Positions 18,081-26,808 are shown, counted from the stretch's first letter. The stretch is 64,000 bases of DNA from Halorussus salinisoli (GCA_005239435.1 ML241305.1:1-64000), one strand, 5' to 3'. The notes: generated from the letters alone by a model not told the origin. Made by a program: numbers and translations.

Positions 18081-18392
18081 ATGACCCGAGAAGCCACCAC
18101 CTACGAGACCGACGTGCCGCCGGGCGAATCGCCCGCCGAGTGCCAGTTCTGCGGTCGTCCGCTGGAGAGCGATGAGTTGCTCGTTCTCCACGAGGGACTC
18201 GACCACTGGGAGCGCCTCGGCGACGACCGGCGCGAGGCGTTCCGCGAGACGTACGAGCGCGAGAACGACGACCTACGAACGTTCAGGTTGAAGATGCTGG
18301 GTCTGCTGGTGGTGGTGTACTTCGTCTTCCTGTTCATCTACTCGTGGCAGTCCACCGACCCCTACAGCGTGATTTCGGTGGGCTTCGTCTGA
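18081..18392 (+). CDS. Small zinc-finger-like membrane protein
   Basis: It has 103 residues. A C2H2-like element is near the N-terminus: CQFCGRPL followed by LHEGLDHWERL, where two Cys and two His are spaced to bind zinc. A hydrophilic helix and one transmembrane segment (MLGLLVVVYFVFLFIYSW) follow. ATG 18081 lies 4 bases after the previous stop. Proteins of this layout are common next to cox genes in haloarchaea, and coxA follows 1.5 kb downstream. No biochemical role is known. Confidence 0.72.
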   Translation: MTREATTYETDVPPGESPAECQFCGRPLESDELLVLHEGLDHWERLGDDRREAFRETYERENDDLRTFRLKMLGLLVVVYFVFLFIYSWQSTDPYSVISVGFV

Positions 18393-18765
18393 GTACCCGC
18401 GACGGAGACGCGCCGCCCGACCTCCACGTTACTGACGGTTCCCGAACTGCCGCGTTTCTCGAATCGTCACAGACCACGGGATGCGCCGCGTCTGCGCTCG
18501 GGGAACACGGGACGCGGTGGCGGTACGGTGCTGTGCGGTGGCGGTCTTCCTCGATTCGAGCAGTAGTTAGCGCCGAGAAGCCGTTCCAACATCCTGCCGT
18601 CGAGACTCTTCGGGTCGGCGGTAGTCTCCTCGGCGTCGCCAGTAGCCGGTTCCGAGAAGCCGCCCTCACTTACCTTTCGCCCGACCGAAGACGTTCGGAC
18701 GACGCCTTAAGACGCCACAATCCCGTAGCGGTGCCCTTTAGTCTCGCCCCTCCCGAGTGGGAGGT
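18393..18765. other. Intergenic region containing repeat R2 fragment
   Basis: The 373-base spacer has a G/T-biased run (about 18510-18545) followed by an R2-type box at 18538-18574. The CTTTAG box of the next gene is at about 18735. No ORF is convincing. Confidence 0.4.
18538..18574 (+). repeat. Dispersed intergenic repeat R2, degenerate box
   Basis: It aligns with 37138-37174 over 37 bases with roughly two thirds identity. The best-preserved part reads TTCGAGCAGTAGTTAGC against TTCGAGGAGTAGCTAGC. Both follow a G/T-rich tract. Confidence 0.45.
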
Positions 18766-19125
18766 ATGGACGAACAACCCGGACTGAGTGACGAATACCG
18801 CAAAGCGAGCCCGTGGCCGCTGTTCGTCGCGTTCGGACTCGCCATCTTCGAGGTCGGCATCGTGTGGCCACTCTTCCCCGTCGCCGTCGGCGGTCTCCTG
18901 CTGTTCGTCGGGAGCGTCGTCGGCATCCTCCGCGAGTCGGGCTACATCGCCGACCCGTGGAAGGGACTGGTCGCCGCGTCGGTCGTCTGTCTCGCGGCGG
19001 GCGGCGTCATCGCGTACTTCACCACCGGGTCGGTCCACCTCCGCGGGGTCGCCATCCTCGTCGGCGGCGTCATCTTCCTCTTCGGCGGCGTGTTCGGCTC
19101 GTTCTGGCAACCGAAGGGCGTCTGA
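18766..19125 (+). CDS. Cox-neighbourhood membrane protein
   Basis: This 119-residue protein has an acidic N-terminus (MDEQPGLSDEYRKASPWPLF) and four predicted membrane helices. GILRESGYIADPWKG forms a loop between helices 2 and 3. ATG 18766 lies about 29 bases after a CTTTAG box, so it is probably leaderless; GTG 18757 would be too close to that box. Such small proteins accompany oxidase genes in haloarchaea and are labelled cox cluster proteins in some genomes. Function unknown. Confidence 0.75.
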   Translation: MDEQPGLSDEYRKASPWPLFVAFGLAIFEVGIVWPLFPVAVGGLLLFVGSVVGILRESGYIADPWKGLVAASVVCLAAGGVIAYFTTGSVHLRGVAILVGGVIFLFGGVFGSFWQPKGV

Positions 19126-19545
19126 CCTCGGATATCGTTTCTCTTGGAATTGTATACGTTTCTCAGATACGTTCGTAGTTGTGTCTGGCGTGGTCGTGGA
19201 GTTCGTTGCCCGCTCTGAACTGGTGCCGTCGGAGTAGTGAACGACGGAAGCGGAGTGAGTCTGGTTTCGAAATCCTCCGCCCGGTCGCCGCCGGAAGAGG
19301 GTCCTGCTCGCTTTGCAGGCATGCGACTTCCGAGGTCACTCTCGCCTTGCTCGCGGTTACACCGCTCGCATCGCGGCGCGGTGCGCCGCGCACCGCTCGC
19401 GGTGGAGTGGTCGGCCGGAGCGTCCTCGATGGACTGGTGGGTCTTCCCTCGCGCGCCCGAATCGCACCTACAGGCGCGGAGCGTGACGTTCGGACGTCGG
19501 CGCGAATCGGCAACCTATTTGGGTCCCCCGTGGCTACCGTCGTAC
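19126..19545. other. Intergenic region with repeat R1
   Basis: This 420-base spacer contains R1 long copy B (19228-19293). A palindrome-rich stretch around 19330-19400 is rich in CTCGCGG/CCGCGAG words. The CCTATTT box of the next gene is at about 19514-19520. Confidence 0.45.
19228..19293 (+). repeat. Dispersed intergenic repeat R1, long copy B
   Basis: It matches 11433-11498 at roughly 80% of positions, with perfect GTGAACGACGGAA and TCTGGTTTCGA blocks. Confidence 0.65.
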
Positions 19546-19773
19546 ATGGCAACCCCCATCTTCGATCGGGAGACGTGGCTCGACATTTCGGTCAACATCA
19601 TCCCGCTTTGCATCATCGGCTTCTTCGTCGCGCTGTTCGTGGTCGCATCGCCGTGGGCGATCGAGGGGCTGACCTCCGCCGTCGGATTCGGCCTGCTAAT
19701 CGTCCCGTTCGTCCTGCTGGCGTACCTGACCTACTTCGCGGCCCGCCTCATCGAGGACGCCGAGTCGGAGTGA
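19546..19773 (+). CDS. Two-helix membrane protein upstream of coxA
   Basis: The product is 75 residues with two strong membrane helices (IIPLCIIGFFVALFVVASPW and VGFGLLIVPFVLLAYLTYFAA) and a short acidic tail. ATG 19546 follows a CCTATTT box by about 29 bases. It lies 175 bases before coxA in the same direction. It may be an accessory or assembly protein of the oxidase, judged by position only. Confidence 0.72.
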   Translation: MATPIFDRETWLDISVNIIPLCIIGFFVALFVVASPWAIEGLTSAVGFGLLIVPFVLLAYLTYFAARLIEDAESE

Positions 19774-19948
19774 ATCGGCCGATTTCCTTCTCGTTCGTCC
19801 CGCCGAACGCCGGTCAACTGTCGCATACGAGGCAGTGGTTCGTCCGGAACACGCCGCGGAAATCTTTGTGAATCGTTCACACGAAATCCCGTGACGACGC
19901 GGGGGCGTATCCTAACCTTTCTTTACCTTGTAGTCCTGACCAAGGCGT

Positions 19949-21706
19949 ATGGTAGAAGCCGGGCAAATCGCACTCACCGTCGTCATGGGGGTGCTCCTCT
20001 TCGGAGTCGCCGCGTTCCTCTCCCGTCTCGAGGACTGGCGCTCCTACACACCCCTCTCGACCGGCGGCGGATACGTCGGCGAACAGACCGGGCAGGCACA
20101 CAGCGAGAAGCCTGCCGGAATCGTGCGTTGGCTGACGACCGTGGACCACAAGGACATCGGCATTCTCTACGGTCTCTACGGTCTCATCGCGTTCTCGTGG
20201 GGCGGCATCGCCGTCCTCCTGATGCGGGCCGAACTGGCCGCGCCCGCGGAGGACTTCATCGGGGCGAACTTCTACAACGCCCTGTTGACCACCCACGGCA
20301 TCACGATGCTGTTCCTGTTCGGGACGCCCATCATCGCGGCGTTCGGGAACTACTTCGTGCCGCTGCTCATCGGCGCGGACGACATGGCGTTCCCCCGTAT
20401 CAACGCCATCGCGTTCTGGTTGCTTCCGCCCGCGGCCGTCCTCATCTGGGCCGGCTTCCCGCTGGCGTCGCTGACCAACAGCATCGACCCGGCTCAGACC
20501 TCGTGGACGATGTACACCCCGCTCTCCGTGGAGCAGACGAATCCGGGCGTGGACCTGATGTTGCTCGGCCTCCACTTATCGGGAGTCTCGGCGACGATGG
20601 GTGCCATCAACTTCATCGCCACCATCTTCACCGAACGCGGTGAGGACGTGGGTTGGGAGAACCTCGACATCTTCTCGTGGACGATGATCACCCAGTCGGG
20701 ACTCATCCTGTTCTCGTTCCCGCTGCTCGGGAGCGCGCTCGTGATGCTCCTGATGGACCGCAACTTCGCCACGACGTTCTTCGCCACGGAAGGCGGCGGT
20801 CCCATCCTCTGGCAACACCTGTTCTGGTTCTTCGGTCATCCCGAAGTGTACATCCTCGTGTTGCCCCCGATGGGTCTCGTCAGCCTCATCCTGCCGCGGT
20901 TCTCGGGCCGGAAGCTGTTCGGCTTCAAGTTCGTGGTCTATTCGACGCTGGCAATCGGGGTCCTCTCGTTCGGCGTCTGGGCCCACCACATGTTCGCCAC
21001 GGGCATCGACCCCCGCATCCGGGCGTCGTTCATGGCCGTCTCCTTAGCGATCGCGGTACCGAGCGCGGTCAAGACGTTCAACTGGATCACGACCATGTGG
21101 AACGGCAGACTTCGACTGACCGCGCCGATGCTGTTCTGTATCGGGTTCGTCCAGAACTTCATCATCGGCGGCGTCACCGGCGTCTTCCTCGCCTCGATTC
21201 CGGTGGACCTCGTGCTTCACGACACCTACTACGTGGTCGGCCACTTCCACTTCATCGTGATGGGCGCGATTGCAGTCGCCGGGTTCGCGGGCATCTACTA
21301 CTGGTTCCCGATGTACACCGGCCGGATGTACCAGCGCACCCTCGCCAAGTGGCACTTCTGGCTCACGATGATCGGGAGCAACGTGACGTTCATCGCTATG
21401 CTCCTGCTGGGCTACGGCGGGATGCCCCGGCGCTACGCCACCTACCTCCCGCAGTTCACCGACATGCACCTCGTCGCCACGGTCGGCGCGTTCATCATGG
21501 CCTTCGGTCAGCTCATCTTCGTCTACAACCTGCTGGTCTCGTGGCTCGAAGGCCCCCGCGTCGAGAGCGGCGACCCGTGGGACCTCGAAGACGACGGCAT
21601 GAAGACCAAGGAGTGGGCGTGGTTCGAGCGCAAGCGCGAGACTGCTCTCACCGACGGTGGCGAGGAGGTCACTACCGACGGCGGTGAGGAAGTCGCAGAC
21701 GAATAG
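19949..21706 (+). CDS. coxA: Cytochrome c oxidase (aa3-type) subunit I
   Basis: This is a 585-residue heme-copper oxidase catalytic subunit with twelve or more helices. Low-spin heme a ligands are H116 (TTHGITML) and H434. H432 (GHFHF) ligates heme a3, and CuB is held by H297 in FGHPEVYI together with H346 and H347 (WAHHMF). Y301 is the cross-linked tyrosine position and E299 the D-channel glutamate, so this is an A-type oxidase. It pumps protons while reducing oxygen. The C-terminus has an acidic repeated tail (TDGGEEVTTDGGEEV). Subunits II and III lie 25 and 20 kb away rather than in this operon. Confidence 0.97.
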   Translation: MVEAGQIALTVVMGVLLFGVAAFLSRLEDWRSYTPLSTGGGYVGEQTGQAHSEKPAGIVRWLTTVDHKDIGILYGLYGLIAFSWGGIAVLLMRAELAAPAEDFIGANFYNALLTTHGITMLFLFGTPIIAAFGNYFVPLLIGADDMAFPRINAIAFWLLPPAAVLIWAGFPLASLTNSIDPAQTSWTMYTPLSVEQTNPGVDLMLLGLHLSGVSATMGAINFIATIFTERGEDVGWENLDIFSWTMITQSGLILFSFPLLGSALVMLLMDRNFATTFFATEGGGPILWQHLFWFFGHPEVYILVLPPMGLVSLILPRFSGRKLFGFKFVVYSTLAIGVLSFGVWAHHMFATGIDPRIRASFMAVSLAIAVPSAVKTFNWITTMWNGRLRLTAPMLFCIGFVQNFIIGGVTGVFLASIPVDLVLHDTYYVVGHFHFIVMGAIAVAGFAGIYYWFPMYTGRMYQRTLAKWHFWLTMIGSNVTFIAMLLLGYGGMPRRYATYLPQFTDMHLVATVGAFIMAFGQLIFVYNLLVSWLEGPRVESGDPWDLEDDGMKTKEWAWFERKRETALTDGGEEVTTDGGEEVADE

Positions 21707-21753
21707 AAACGAACGACACCGCTTTTCAGTTCTTTCTCGGCGAGTAGCGACGG

Positions 21754-22650
21754 CTATCGCCGGAACTCGTCGGCGTAGTCGGCGACGTACTCCCGGAGCG
21801 TTCGGGGGTCGCGGTCGAGGACGCGCGACACGTCGTCGGTCACGCGGTCGGCGAGTCCGAGGCGTGCGGTGGTGTAGATTCCGACCATCACCGCGACGTA
21901 CCCCCAGTCGAACCCGCGGCGGTGCATCCGCCACGCGAACTCGGGGACCGAGGGGTCTGCGTACTCGATTCCGCGGTCCAACACCGCACTGAAGACGGCG
22001 GCGACCTGTCGGTAGTCGAGCGCGACCGGACCGGTCAGGTCGTAGGCGCGATTCCGGCGGCCTGACCCGCGGTCGGCGTCGGTCAGGACGACGGCGGCCA
22101 CCTCGCCGACGTCGCGGGCGTCCACGAAACTCGTCGCGCCGTCGCCCGCCGGGACGAATATCTCGTCGCGCGACGCGACCTCCTCGGCGTGGACCTCGTG
22201 GAGGTTCTGCATGAAAAAGGAGGCCCGCAGGAAGGTGGCGGCTACGTCGGTCGATTCGAGGTGTCGCTCGACCCGGCGATGCGGGAGCAGTGGGTTCTTC
22301 TCCGCGCCGAGGACCGAGAGGTACGTGACCTGCTCGACGCCGGTCCTGGCCGCGGCGTCCACGAAGGGCGTGAGGTGGCGCTTCACGTCGGACACGGCGG
22401 GCGGGCGCATCAGAAACAGTCGGTCCACGTCGGCGAGCGCCTGCCCCCACGTCTCGGGTCGCTCGAAGTCGAATTCGACGAGTTCGACGGTCCGGGCGAA
22501 CTCGTCGGCCGCGCCGGCGGGGTCGCGTACGGCCGCGCGGACCTGCGCGTCCCGGTCGGCGAGCGCGCTCACGACGTGCGACCCCACGGTACCGGTCGCA
22601 CCCGTGACGAGGACCGCGCCGGACGTGGCGCTCGGCGCGTCGGTCGTCAC
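21754..22650 (-). CDS. NmrA/TMR-type NAD(P)-binding reductase
   Basis: This 298-residue atypical short-chain dehydrogenase has the dinucleotide motif VLVTGATGTVGSHVV near residue 12. FLMRPPAVSD and VTYLSVLGAEKNP are typical of NmrA-like and triphenylmethane reductase-like proteins. The TYLSVLG segment lacks the YxxxK catalytic pair, so it may act as a sensor or a quinone/azo reductase. It starts at GTG 22650, which overlaps the TGA of a 28-residue ORF (GTGA), suggesting coupled translation. The substrate is unknown. Confidence 0.82.
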   Translation of the reverse strand: MTTDAPSATSGAVLVTGATGTVGSHVVSALADRDAQVRAAVRDPAGAADEFARTVELVEFDFERPETWGQALADVDRLFLMRPPAVSDVKRHLTPFVDAAARTGVEQVTYLSVLGAEKNPLLPHRRVERHLESTDVAATFLRASFFMQNLHEVHAEEVASRDEIFVPAGDGATSFVDARDVGEVAAVVLTDADRGSGRRNRAYDLTGPVALDYRQVAAVFSAVLDRGIEYADPSVPEFAWRMHRRGFDWGYVAVMVGIYTTARLGLADRVTDDVSRVLDRDPRTLREYVADYADEFRR

Positions 22651-22733
22651 GTTACCGCTAGCACGATGCCCATCGCGAACATGAGAACGGCGATGCCCCC
22701 GAGGAGATAGGCCAGCATGTCTTTCTCGGACAT
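22647..22733 (-). CDS. 28-residue single-helix membrane protein
   Basis: ATG 22733 to TGA 22647-22649 encodes 28 residues: a short charged start (MSEKDML) and one hydrophobic helix (LLGGIAVLMFAMGIVLAV). The stop overlaps the GTG start of the NmrA-like gene by the GTGA pattern, a strong sign of a translated leader cistron. It is below usual gene-calling limits. It could be a small membrane subunit of the neighbouring cox set or only a coupling peptide. Confidence 0.6.
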   Translation of the reverse strand: MSEKDMLAYLLGGIAVLMFAMGIVLAVT

Positions 22734-22794
22734 ACCGGAGGTAGGGGCCGTGTGGATGAAAAGGCTAATCCTTCCGCCGCCCCGACTCCGGGAC

Positions 22795-23067
22795 GTGAGC
22801 GAGACGTTCGGCGGACGGTCGTTCGTGGTCGGGTTCTACGCCCTCATCGTCGCCATCACCGGCGTGGTCGGCGCGGTGCTAGGCGTGGCCGGTCCCGACG
22901 ACCTCACCGCGGTCAAACTTCTCGGACTGGTCGAACTTCAGCCGACGCCGCTCGGTCTCGCAGTCTACGGCATGGTCACGGTGGGCCTGGCGCTCGGCGT
23001 CCCACTGGTGCTGGTCGTCCTCGTCTCGAAGAAGGCCGACGCCGAACGCCCCGGCGAGAACACCTGA
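22795..23067 (+). CDS. Small cox-neighbourhood membrane protein
   Basis: It has 90 residues from GTG 22795, beginning SETFGGRSFVVGFYALIVAI, with two membrane helices (about 10-30 and 52-78). A GGCTAATCC box lies about 29 bases upstream. In-frame starts at 22717 and 22756 would place extra residues before or on the promoter. It is divergent from the 28-residue ORF. The layout is like other small proteins near haloarchaeal coxA. Function unknown. Confidence 0.65.
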   Translation: MSETFGGRSFVVGFYALIVAITGVVGAVLGVAGPDDLTAVKLLGLVELQPTPLGLAVYGMVTVGLALGVPLVLVVLVSKKADAERPGENT

Positions 23068-23373
23068 ACGCTGGTCCCCGCACCCTTCGGTTTCTGACGC
23101 GCGGATTCGACCGATTCTCTGGACGGAAGTCGGACCGGCCACGCTGGACAGCAGTTCGACAAACGACGCCGGGTGGACTGATAGCGGTCGTGCGCTCCAA
23201 CACTCGTTCCGGCGGCGTTCAGATGAGCGCGACCAGTTTCCAGTTGGGCCCAGTGAATCGACCGCCGGTCTTGGTGGGCTTTCGAGGACGTAACCCTCGT
23301 TCCGCCTGCGTCTCTGAACACTACCCCCGTTCCAAGGCCAACATCTAAGGCGGCGTTCCCCGTCGTTGTGAAT
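23068..23373. other. Intergenic region, no gene seen
   Basis: The 306 bases contain a weak match to the R1 core on the minus strand near 23279 (GGCTTTCGAGGACG, also found at 53902). A CTAAGGC box lies ahead of the stress protein gene. No ORF is convincing. Confidence 0.35.
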
Positions 23374-23772
23374 ATGTACCACGTCGTTATCGCCGTCGAC
23401 GAAGAGTCCGAGCGCGCGCGCAGACAGGCCCGTGCAGTCGCCGACCTGCCTCGCTCGGCCGACGAGGTCCGAGCGACCCTGCTCCACGTCTTCACGGACA
23501 ACCCCGGCGGCGCGTCGGCGACGCAGGTCGGATCGGTCCGCCGCGCCGAGGAGATACTCGAAAACGCGGGCGTCGAAGTCGATATCGCGGAGCGGAGCGG
23601 CGAACCCGCCGCGACGGTCCTCGACTTCGCCGAGAACGAGGCCGCCGACTGCATCTGCGTCGGCGGCCGGAGTCGCTCGCCCGCCGGAAAAGCCATCTTC
23701 GGGAGCGTCTCCCAGTCGATTATCCTCCAATCCGACCGGCCGGTTATCGTGTCGGGGTCGACCGAGAAGTGA
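23374..23772 (+). CDS. Universal stress protein UspA family
   Basis: This 132-residue single Usp domain starts with HVVIAVDEES. It carries the nucleotide-loop sequence GGRSRSPAGKAIFGSVSQ near the C-terminus. In the usual G-x2-G-x9-G-S/T pattern the second glycine is a serine here, so ATP binding may be weaker than in the MJ0577 group. ATG 23374 lies about 27 bases after a TATA-like CTAAGG, so I prefer it over GTG 23368. It is cytosolic and monocistronic. Confidence 0.9.
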   Translation: MYHVVIAVDEESERARRQARAVADLPRSADEVRATLLHVFTDNPGGASATQVGSVRRAEEILENAGVEVDIAERSGEPAATVLDFAENEAADCICVGGRSRSPAGKAIFGSVSQSIILQSDRPVIVSGSTEK

Positions 23773-23828
23773 ACGTCGCTACTGACGGAGCGGCTCTGGT
23801 TTCGAAAGCTCTTCGCTCGCTACGAATC
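23770..23828 (+). repeat. Dispersed intergenic repeat R1, degenerate copy C
   Basis: Beginning at the stop codon of the stress protein gene, this stretch keeps GTGAACG, CGGAGCGG and TCTGGTTTCGAAAGC in the R1 order. It ends in repeated CGCTACGAA words. Confidence 0.5.
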
Positions 23829-23950
23829 GCTACGAACACCACGGAAGTTACAGTGGCCAACGGGTAGACGGAAGTCACGGTAAACGGCGGACAGAAAGTC
23901 CCCACCGCTAGTGGTCTGTCACGCCGAGCGCGCTCGGCGACCCTCCGCCG

Positions 23951-24298
23951 TCACGTCTCCTCGATGGTGTCGAGGACGCGCTGTGAGAGGTCCACGTCCG
24001 AGAGTTCGCCGCGGTCGTGGGCGACCAGCCACTCCCCGTCCGCCCGCCACGTTCCGAGGCGGTTACCGTCGATGTCGGAGACGGTGCCTGCCACGTCGGT
24101 CGGGTCCCAGCCGTCGTCGCAGAGCGCCAGCAGGCGATTCAGAACGCGCCCGACCTCGCGGTGGGGAATCCCGTCGCCCGGCGTGGCCGTCTCGTAGTCG
24201 ATTCGGAGCGTCCCGTCGTCGGTTTCGAGGTCGGTGACGTAGACGCCGTGGCTCATCAGTCGCTGTTCGAGTCGTTCGCGGAGGTCCTCGTCGTCCAT
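23951..24298 (-). CDS. Conserved hypothetical protein
   Basis: This is a 115-residue acidic soluble protein. It starts MDDEDLRERLEQRLMSHGVYVTD and contains a strand-rich middle (LRIDYETATPGDGIPHREVG) and a WDPTDVAGTVSDIDGNRLGTW segment. Codon and amino-acid use are typical of a haloarchaeal cytosolic protein. I think this is a haloarchaea-wide small family, but no function is known to me. It is tail-to-head with the zinc-ribbon gene (36 bases). Confidence 0.75.
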   Translation of the reverse strand: MDDEDLRERLEQRLMSHGVYVTDLETDDGTLRIDYETATPGDGIPHREVGRVLNRLLALCDDGWDPTDVAGTVSDIDGNRLGTWRADGEWLVAHDRGELSDVDLSQRVLDTIEET

Positions 24299-24334
24299 AC
24301 TCGGTGGTACAGCGCGAAGCGGGTAAACGCCTCG

Positions 24335-24556
24335 CTACCAGAAGTCGTGGGAGTCCCGCGGCGCGACGCAGGCGCACGTCTCGGTCGGGTCGAGTACGTC
24401 GTCGACCGGCATCGCCTCGCCACATTCCGTACAGACGATGCTCGTAGTCTCGGTGTCCCGGTAGTGACGCAGCGCGTGAGTGCCGATAACCGCTCCGGCG
24501 GCGATGCCAACAGCCCCTGCGAGCGCCTTGTCGATCAGCGCGGTCTCGCGTGCCAT
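24335..24556 (-). CDS. Small zinc-ribbon protein with membrane helix
   Basis: This 73-residue protein has an N-terminal hydrophobic segment (ALAGAVGIAAGAVIGTHAL). A C-terminal zinc ribbon has CTECGEAM and, 15 residues on, a CAC pair; four cysteines could bind zinc. Start 24556 lies about 28 bases after a TTTAAG box on the minus strand. The ORF continues upstream as arginine-rich shadow sequence and was trimmed. Function unknown. Confidence 0.7.
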   Translation of the reverse strand: MARETALIDKALAGAVGIAAGAVIGTHALRHYRDTETTSIVCTECGEAMPVDDVLDPTETCACVAPRDSHDFW

Positions 24557-24669
24557 GCGCTCCCGAGGTTGGCCCACAAACTTAAACCCATTGACGCCGG
24601 AAATACAACAGAATCTGTCGTGTCGGAAAAGTTGCAACCTTTTTGTCACCGTCGCCGGTAGCCAGTCGC

Positions 24670-25110
24670 ATGGCCGACCCACTCGACGACGACGAGAACG
24701 CACTGGTGAAACTCGCCTCGCTTCTCGTTCTCGGCGTCGGACTCGCCGGACTCTTTCTGGGCTACGACCGGTTCTGGCTCGTGTTCGCACTCGGATTCGC
24801 GGTACTCGTCCCGATGGTGAAGGTCGTGACCGAGACGTTCGGCGTCGGCCCGACCTCGAACGAGAGTGACCACCGACAGCGGAATCGGACCGCCGACGAA
24901 CCCGAATCGACGCAGGACGCCCTCGACACGCTTCGGGACCGATACGCTCGCGGCGACCTCTCCGAGTCGGAGTTCGAGCGGAAGGTCGAAGCCCTGCTCG
25001 ACACCGAGACGCCCGAGAGCGCGCGCAGGCGCATCGAGCGCGAGAGCGACTCGACAGACGCCCGCGACCTCGCGGACGGGAGCTTCGAAACCGACGAGAG
25101 CGCCAGGTGA
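24670..25110 (+). CDS. SHOCT-domain membrane protein
   Basis: It has 146 residues: two N-terminal helices (LASLLVLGVGLAGLFLGYDRF and FALGFAVLVPMVKVV), an acidic linker, then a SHOCT domain, a short C-terminal helix-turn element. The SHOCT part reads ALDTLRDRYARGDLSESEFE followed by RKVEALLDTE. ATG 24670 follows a CTTTTTG box by about 28 bases. It overlaps the next ORF only if the latter used its distal start. The role of SHOCT proteins is unclear; membrane tethering or oligomerisation is assumed. Confidence 0.82.
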   Translation: MADPLDDDENALVKLASLLVLGVGLAGLFLGYDRFWLVFALGFAVLVPMVKVVTETFGVGPTSNESDHRQRNRTADEPESTQDALDTLRDRYARGDLSESEFERKVEALLDTETPESARRRIERESDSTDARDLADGSFETDESAR

Positions 25111-25173
25111 TTCTCTCCCGGTCGACGCGACCGATGGCCGACCAGCGACCGAGCGCCGACCGCCAGACGCCAC

Positions 25174-25180
25174 ATATAAA
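25174..25180 (+). promoter_or_regulatory. TATA box
   Basis: ATATAAA, about 29 bases before ATG 25206, fixes that start as leaderless and excludes the 33-codon upstream extension. Confidence 0.7.
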
Positions 25181-25205
25181 TTCCAGTCGGAGCAAACAGA
25201 GGAAC

Positions 25206-25580
25206 ATGGTAGGGTTCCTGAACTTCGTCATCGGTTTCGTCGTGAGCCTCCTCATCGGGGCGTTCGGCATCTACGTCGGCGCGCGGGTCATCGCCGACCG
25301 GAACGACTACGAGTACGCGATACTCACCGCGCTGGTCGGTGCGCTCGTCTGGTGGCTGGTCGCCGGACTGTTCAGCATCATCCCGTTCGTCGGGGGCCTC
25401 ATCGGGTCGGTTTTGGGCCTGCTGGCGTGGGTGTACGTCATCAACGCACGTTACCCCGGCGGTTGGGGCAGCGCCATCGGAATCGGACTGGTCGCCTACG
25501 TCACGGTCTGGGTCGTGCTGGTCCTGCTCAATTCGGTCGGCCTCATTGCGACCGGTGCGCTCGGCATTCCCGGTCTCTAA
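25206..25580 (+). CDS. Four-helix membrane protein of unknown function
   Basis: The product is 124 residues and almost entirely hydrophobic. Helices are near 3-22, 38-60, 62-80 and 92-115, separated by ADRNDYEYA and NARYPGGWG loops. The start is set by the TATA box at 25174-25180. I do not recognise a functional family. It converges on the NDH-2-like gene. Confidence 0.72.
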   Translation: MVGFLNFVIGFVVSLLIGAFGIYVGARVIADRNDYEYAILTALVGALVWWLVAGLFSIIPFVGGLIGSVLGLLAWVYVINARYPGGWGSAIGIGLVAYVTVWVVLVLLNSVGLIATGALGIPGL

Positions 25581-25632
25581 CTACTGTCCGTACTCCACCT
25601 ATCGCTCGTAATCGAACTGCAACTCGTACTCT

Positions 25633-26808
25633 CTATCGCTCGTAGCCCAGTTCCTCGCTCACGAGGTCTGCGGCGTTTCGTATCGCACCGACCGACGAGA
25701 GGTATCCGGCCCCGACGGTCGCCTTCAAGGCTTTCGCGGCCGTGCCGGTGAGGACCGTCGGACCGATCTGGGCGACGGCACCGTCGCCGACCGACACAAG
25801 CCACCCCGGCGAGTCGAACGCGAAGGGTTCGAGTCGCGGTTCGAAGATGTCGTCGCCTTCGCGGTCGTACGCCACGAGGTTGGCGACGTTCTCGGCGACC
25901 GCGCGGGCCTCCCTGACTGCGGCCTGCGCGCTGGCCGGGACCGGTTCCCCGTCGGCGTCCACCACGCGCGCCGCGTCACCGACGACGAAGGTGCCGTCGC
26001 CGAGGCGAAGGGTGTTCTTCACCTCGGGTCGCTCGCCGTCGAGTGCGGCGGGTCCGCGGATGCCGCCGGTCCAGACGAACTGGTCGTAGTCGAGTCGCCC
26101 GTCGGATCCGAGTTCGATAGAGTCGGCGTCGGCCGAGGCGACTGCGGTGCCCGTCCGAATCTCCACGTCGCGGGCTTCGAGTTGGTCGCGGACCGCCGTC
26201 TGAAAGTTCTCGGGGAACGACGGCGCGACGCTGTCGAGTTGTTCGAGCAGGGTGATAGTGACGTTCTCCCGGGCGTCCTCTTCCCGAGCGAACGCCGCGA
26301 GTTCGCCCGCGACCTGCACCCCCGACAGGCCCGCGCCGCCGACCACGACTCGACTGGTTCCGTCGCTCTCGGAGTTCCCTCCGCCGTCGGCGTCGAGTGC
26401 GTCGAGGAAGTCCGCCCGGATGCGCTCGGCGTGACCCAGCGTCTTGAGCGGCGTGGCGTGTTCCTCGACGCCCGGCAGGTCGTAGAACGCGGTTTCGGCC
26501 CCGAGACAGACCGCGCCGTAGTCGTAGTCGATGGTCCCGCCGGAGGCCAGCGAGACGACGCCCGCGTCGGGGTCCACGTCGGCGACTTCGGCCTGCCGGA
26601 GTTCCGCGCGGTCCAGCACGGTTTCGAGGTCCACCACGATCTCGTCGGCCAGCGACGGTCGGCGAATGGCCCGGTGGAGTTCGTGCTGGACGAGGTGCTG
26701 GCCGGTCCGTTCGACCACCAGGATCTCCACGTCGTCGGGGACGGTGCGCTCTAACTTTCGGGCGAGGGTCAGTCCGGCGTAGCCCGCGCCGAGGACAGCG
26801 ATTCGCAT
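25633..26808 (-). CDS. NDH-2-like FAD-dependent NADH:quinone oxidoreductase
   Basis: This is a 391-residue two-dinucleotide-binding flavoprotein. The FAD motif GAGYAGLTLARKL is at the N-terminus, the second Rossmann motif is RVVVGGAGLSGVQVAGELA, and the FAD-pyrophosphate motif GTFVVGDAARV is followed by SAQAAVREARAVAENV. A C-terminal stretch with AFDSPGWLVSVGDG could be the membrane-binding helix region. It would oxidise NADH and reduce menaquinone without pumping protons. Related sulfide:quinone oxidoreductases have extra redox cysteines that are absent here. It is a likely electron source for the bc complex encoded downstream. Confidence 0.85.
   Translation of the reverse strand: MRIAVLGAGYAGLTLARKLERTVPDDVEILVVERTGQHLVQHELHRAIRRPSLADEIVVDLETVLDRAELRQAEVADVDPDAGVVSLASGGTIDYDYGAVCLGAETAFYDLPGVEEHATPLKTLGHAERIRADFLDALDADGGGNSESDGTSRVVVGGAGLSGVQVAGELAAFAREEDARENVTITLLEQLDSVAPSFPENFQTAVRDQLEARDVEIRTGTAVASADADSIELGSDGRLDYDQFVWTGGIRGPAALDGERPEVKNTLRLGDGTFVVGDAARVVDADGEPVPASAQAAVREARAVAENVANLVAYDREGDDIFEPRLEPFAFDSPGWLVSVGDGAVAQIGPTVLTGTAAKALKATVGAGYLSSVGAIRNAADLVSEELGYER

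Noticed and set aside
21044..22450. 468-codon reverse ORF across coxA and the NmrA-like gene
   Set aside because: It spans two genes with clear family evidence and is itself a shadow, rich in Arg and Pro.
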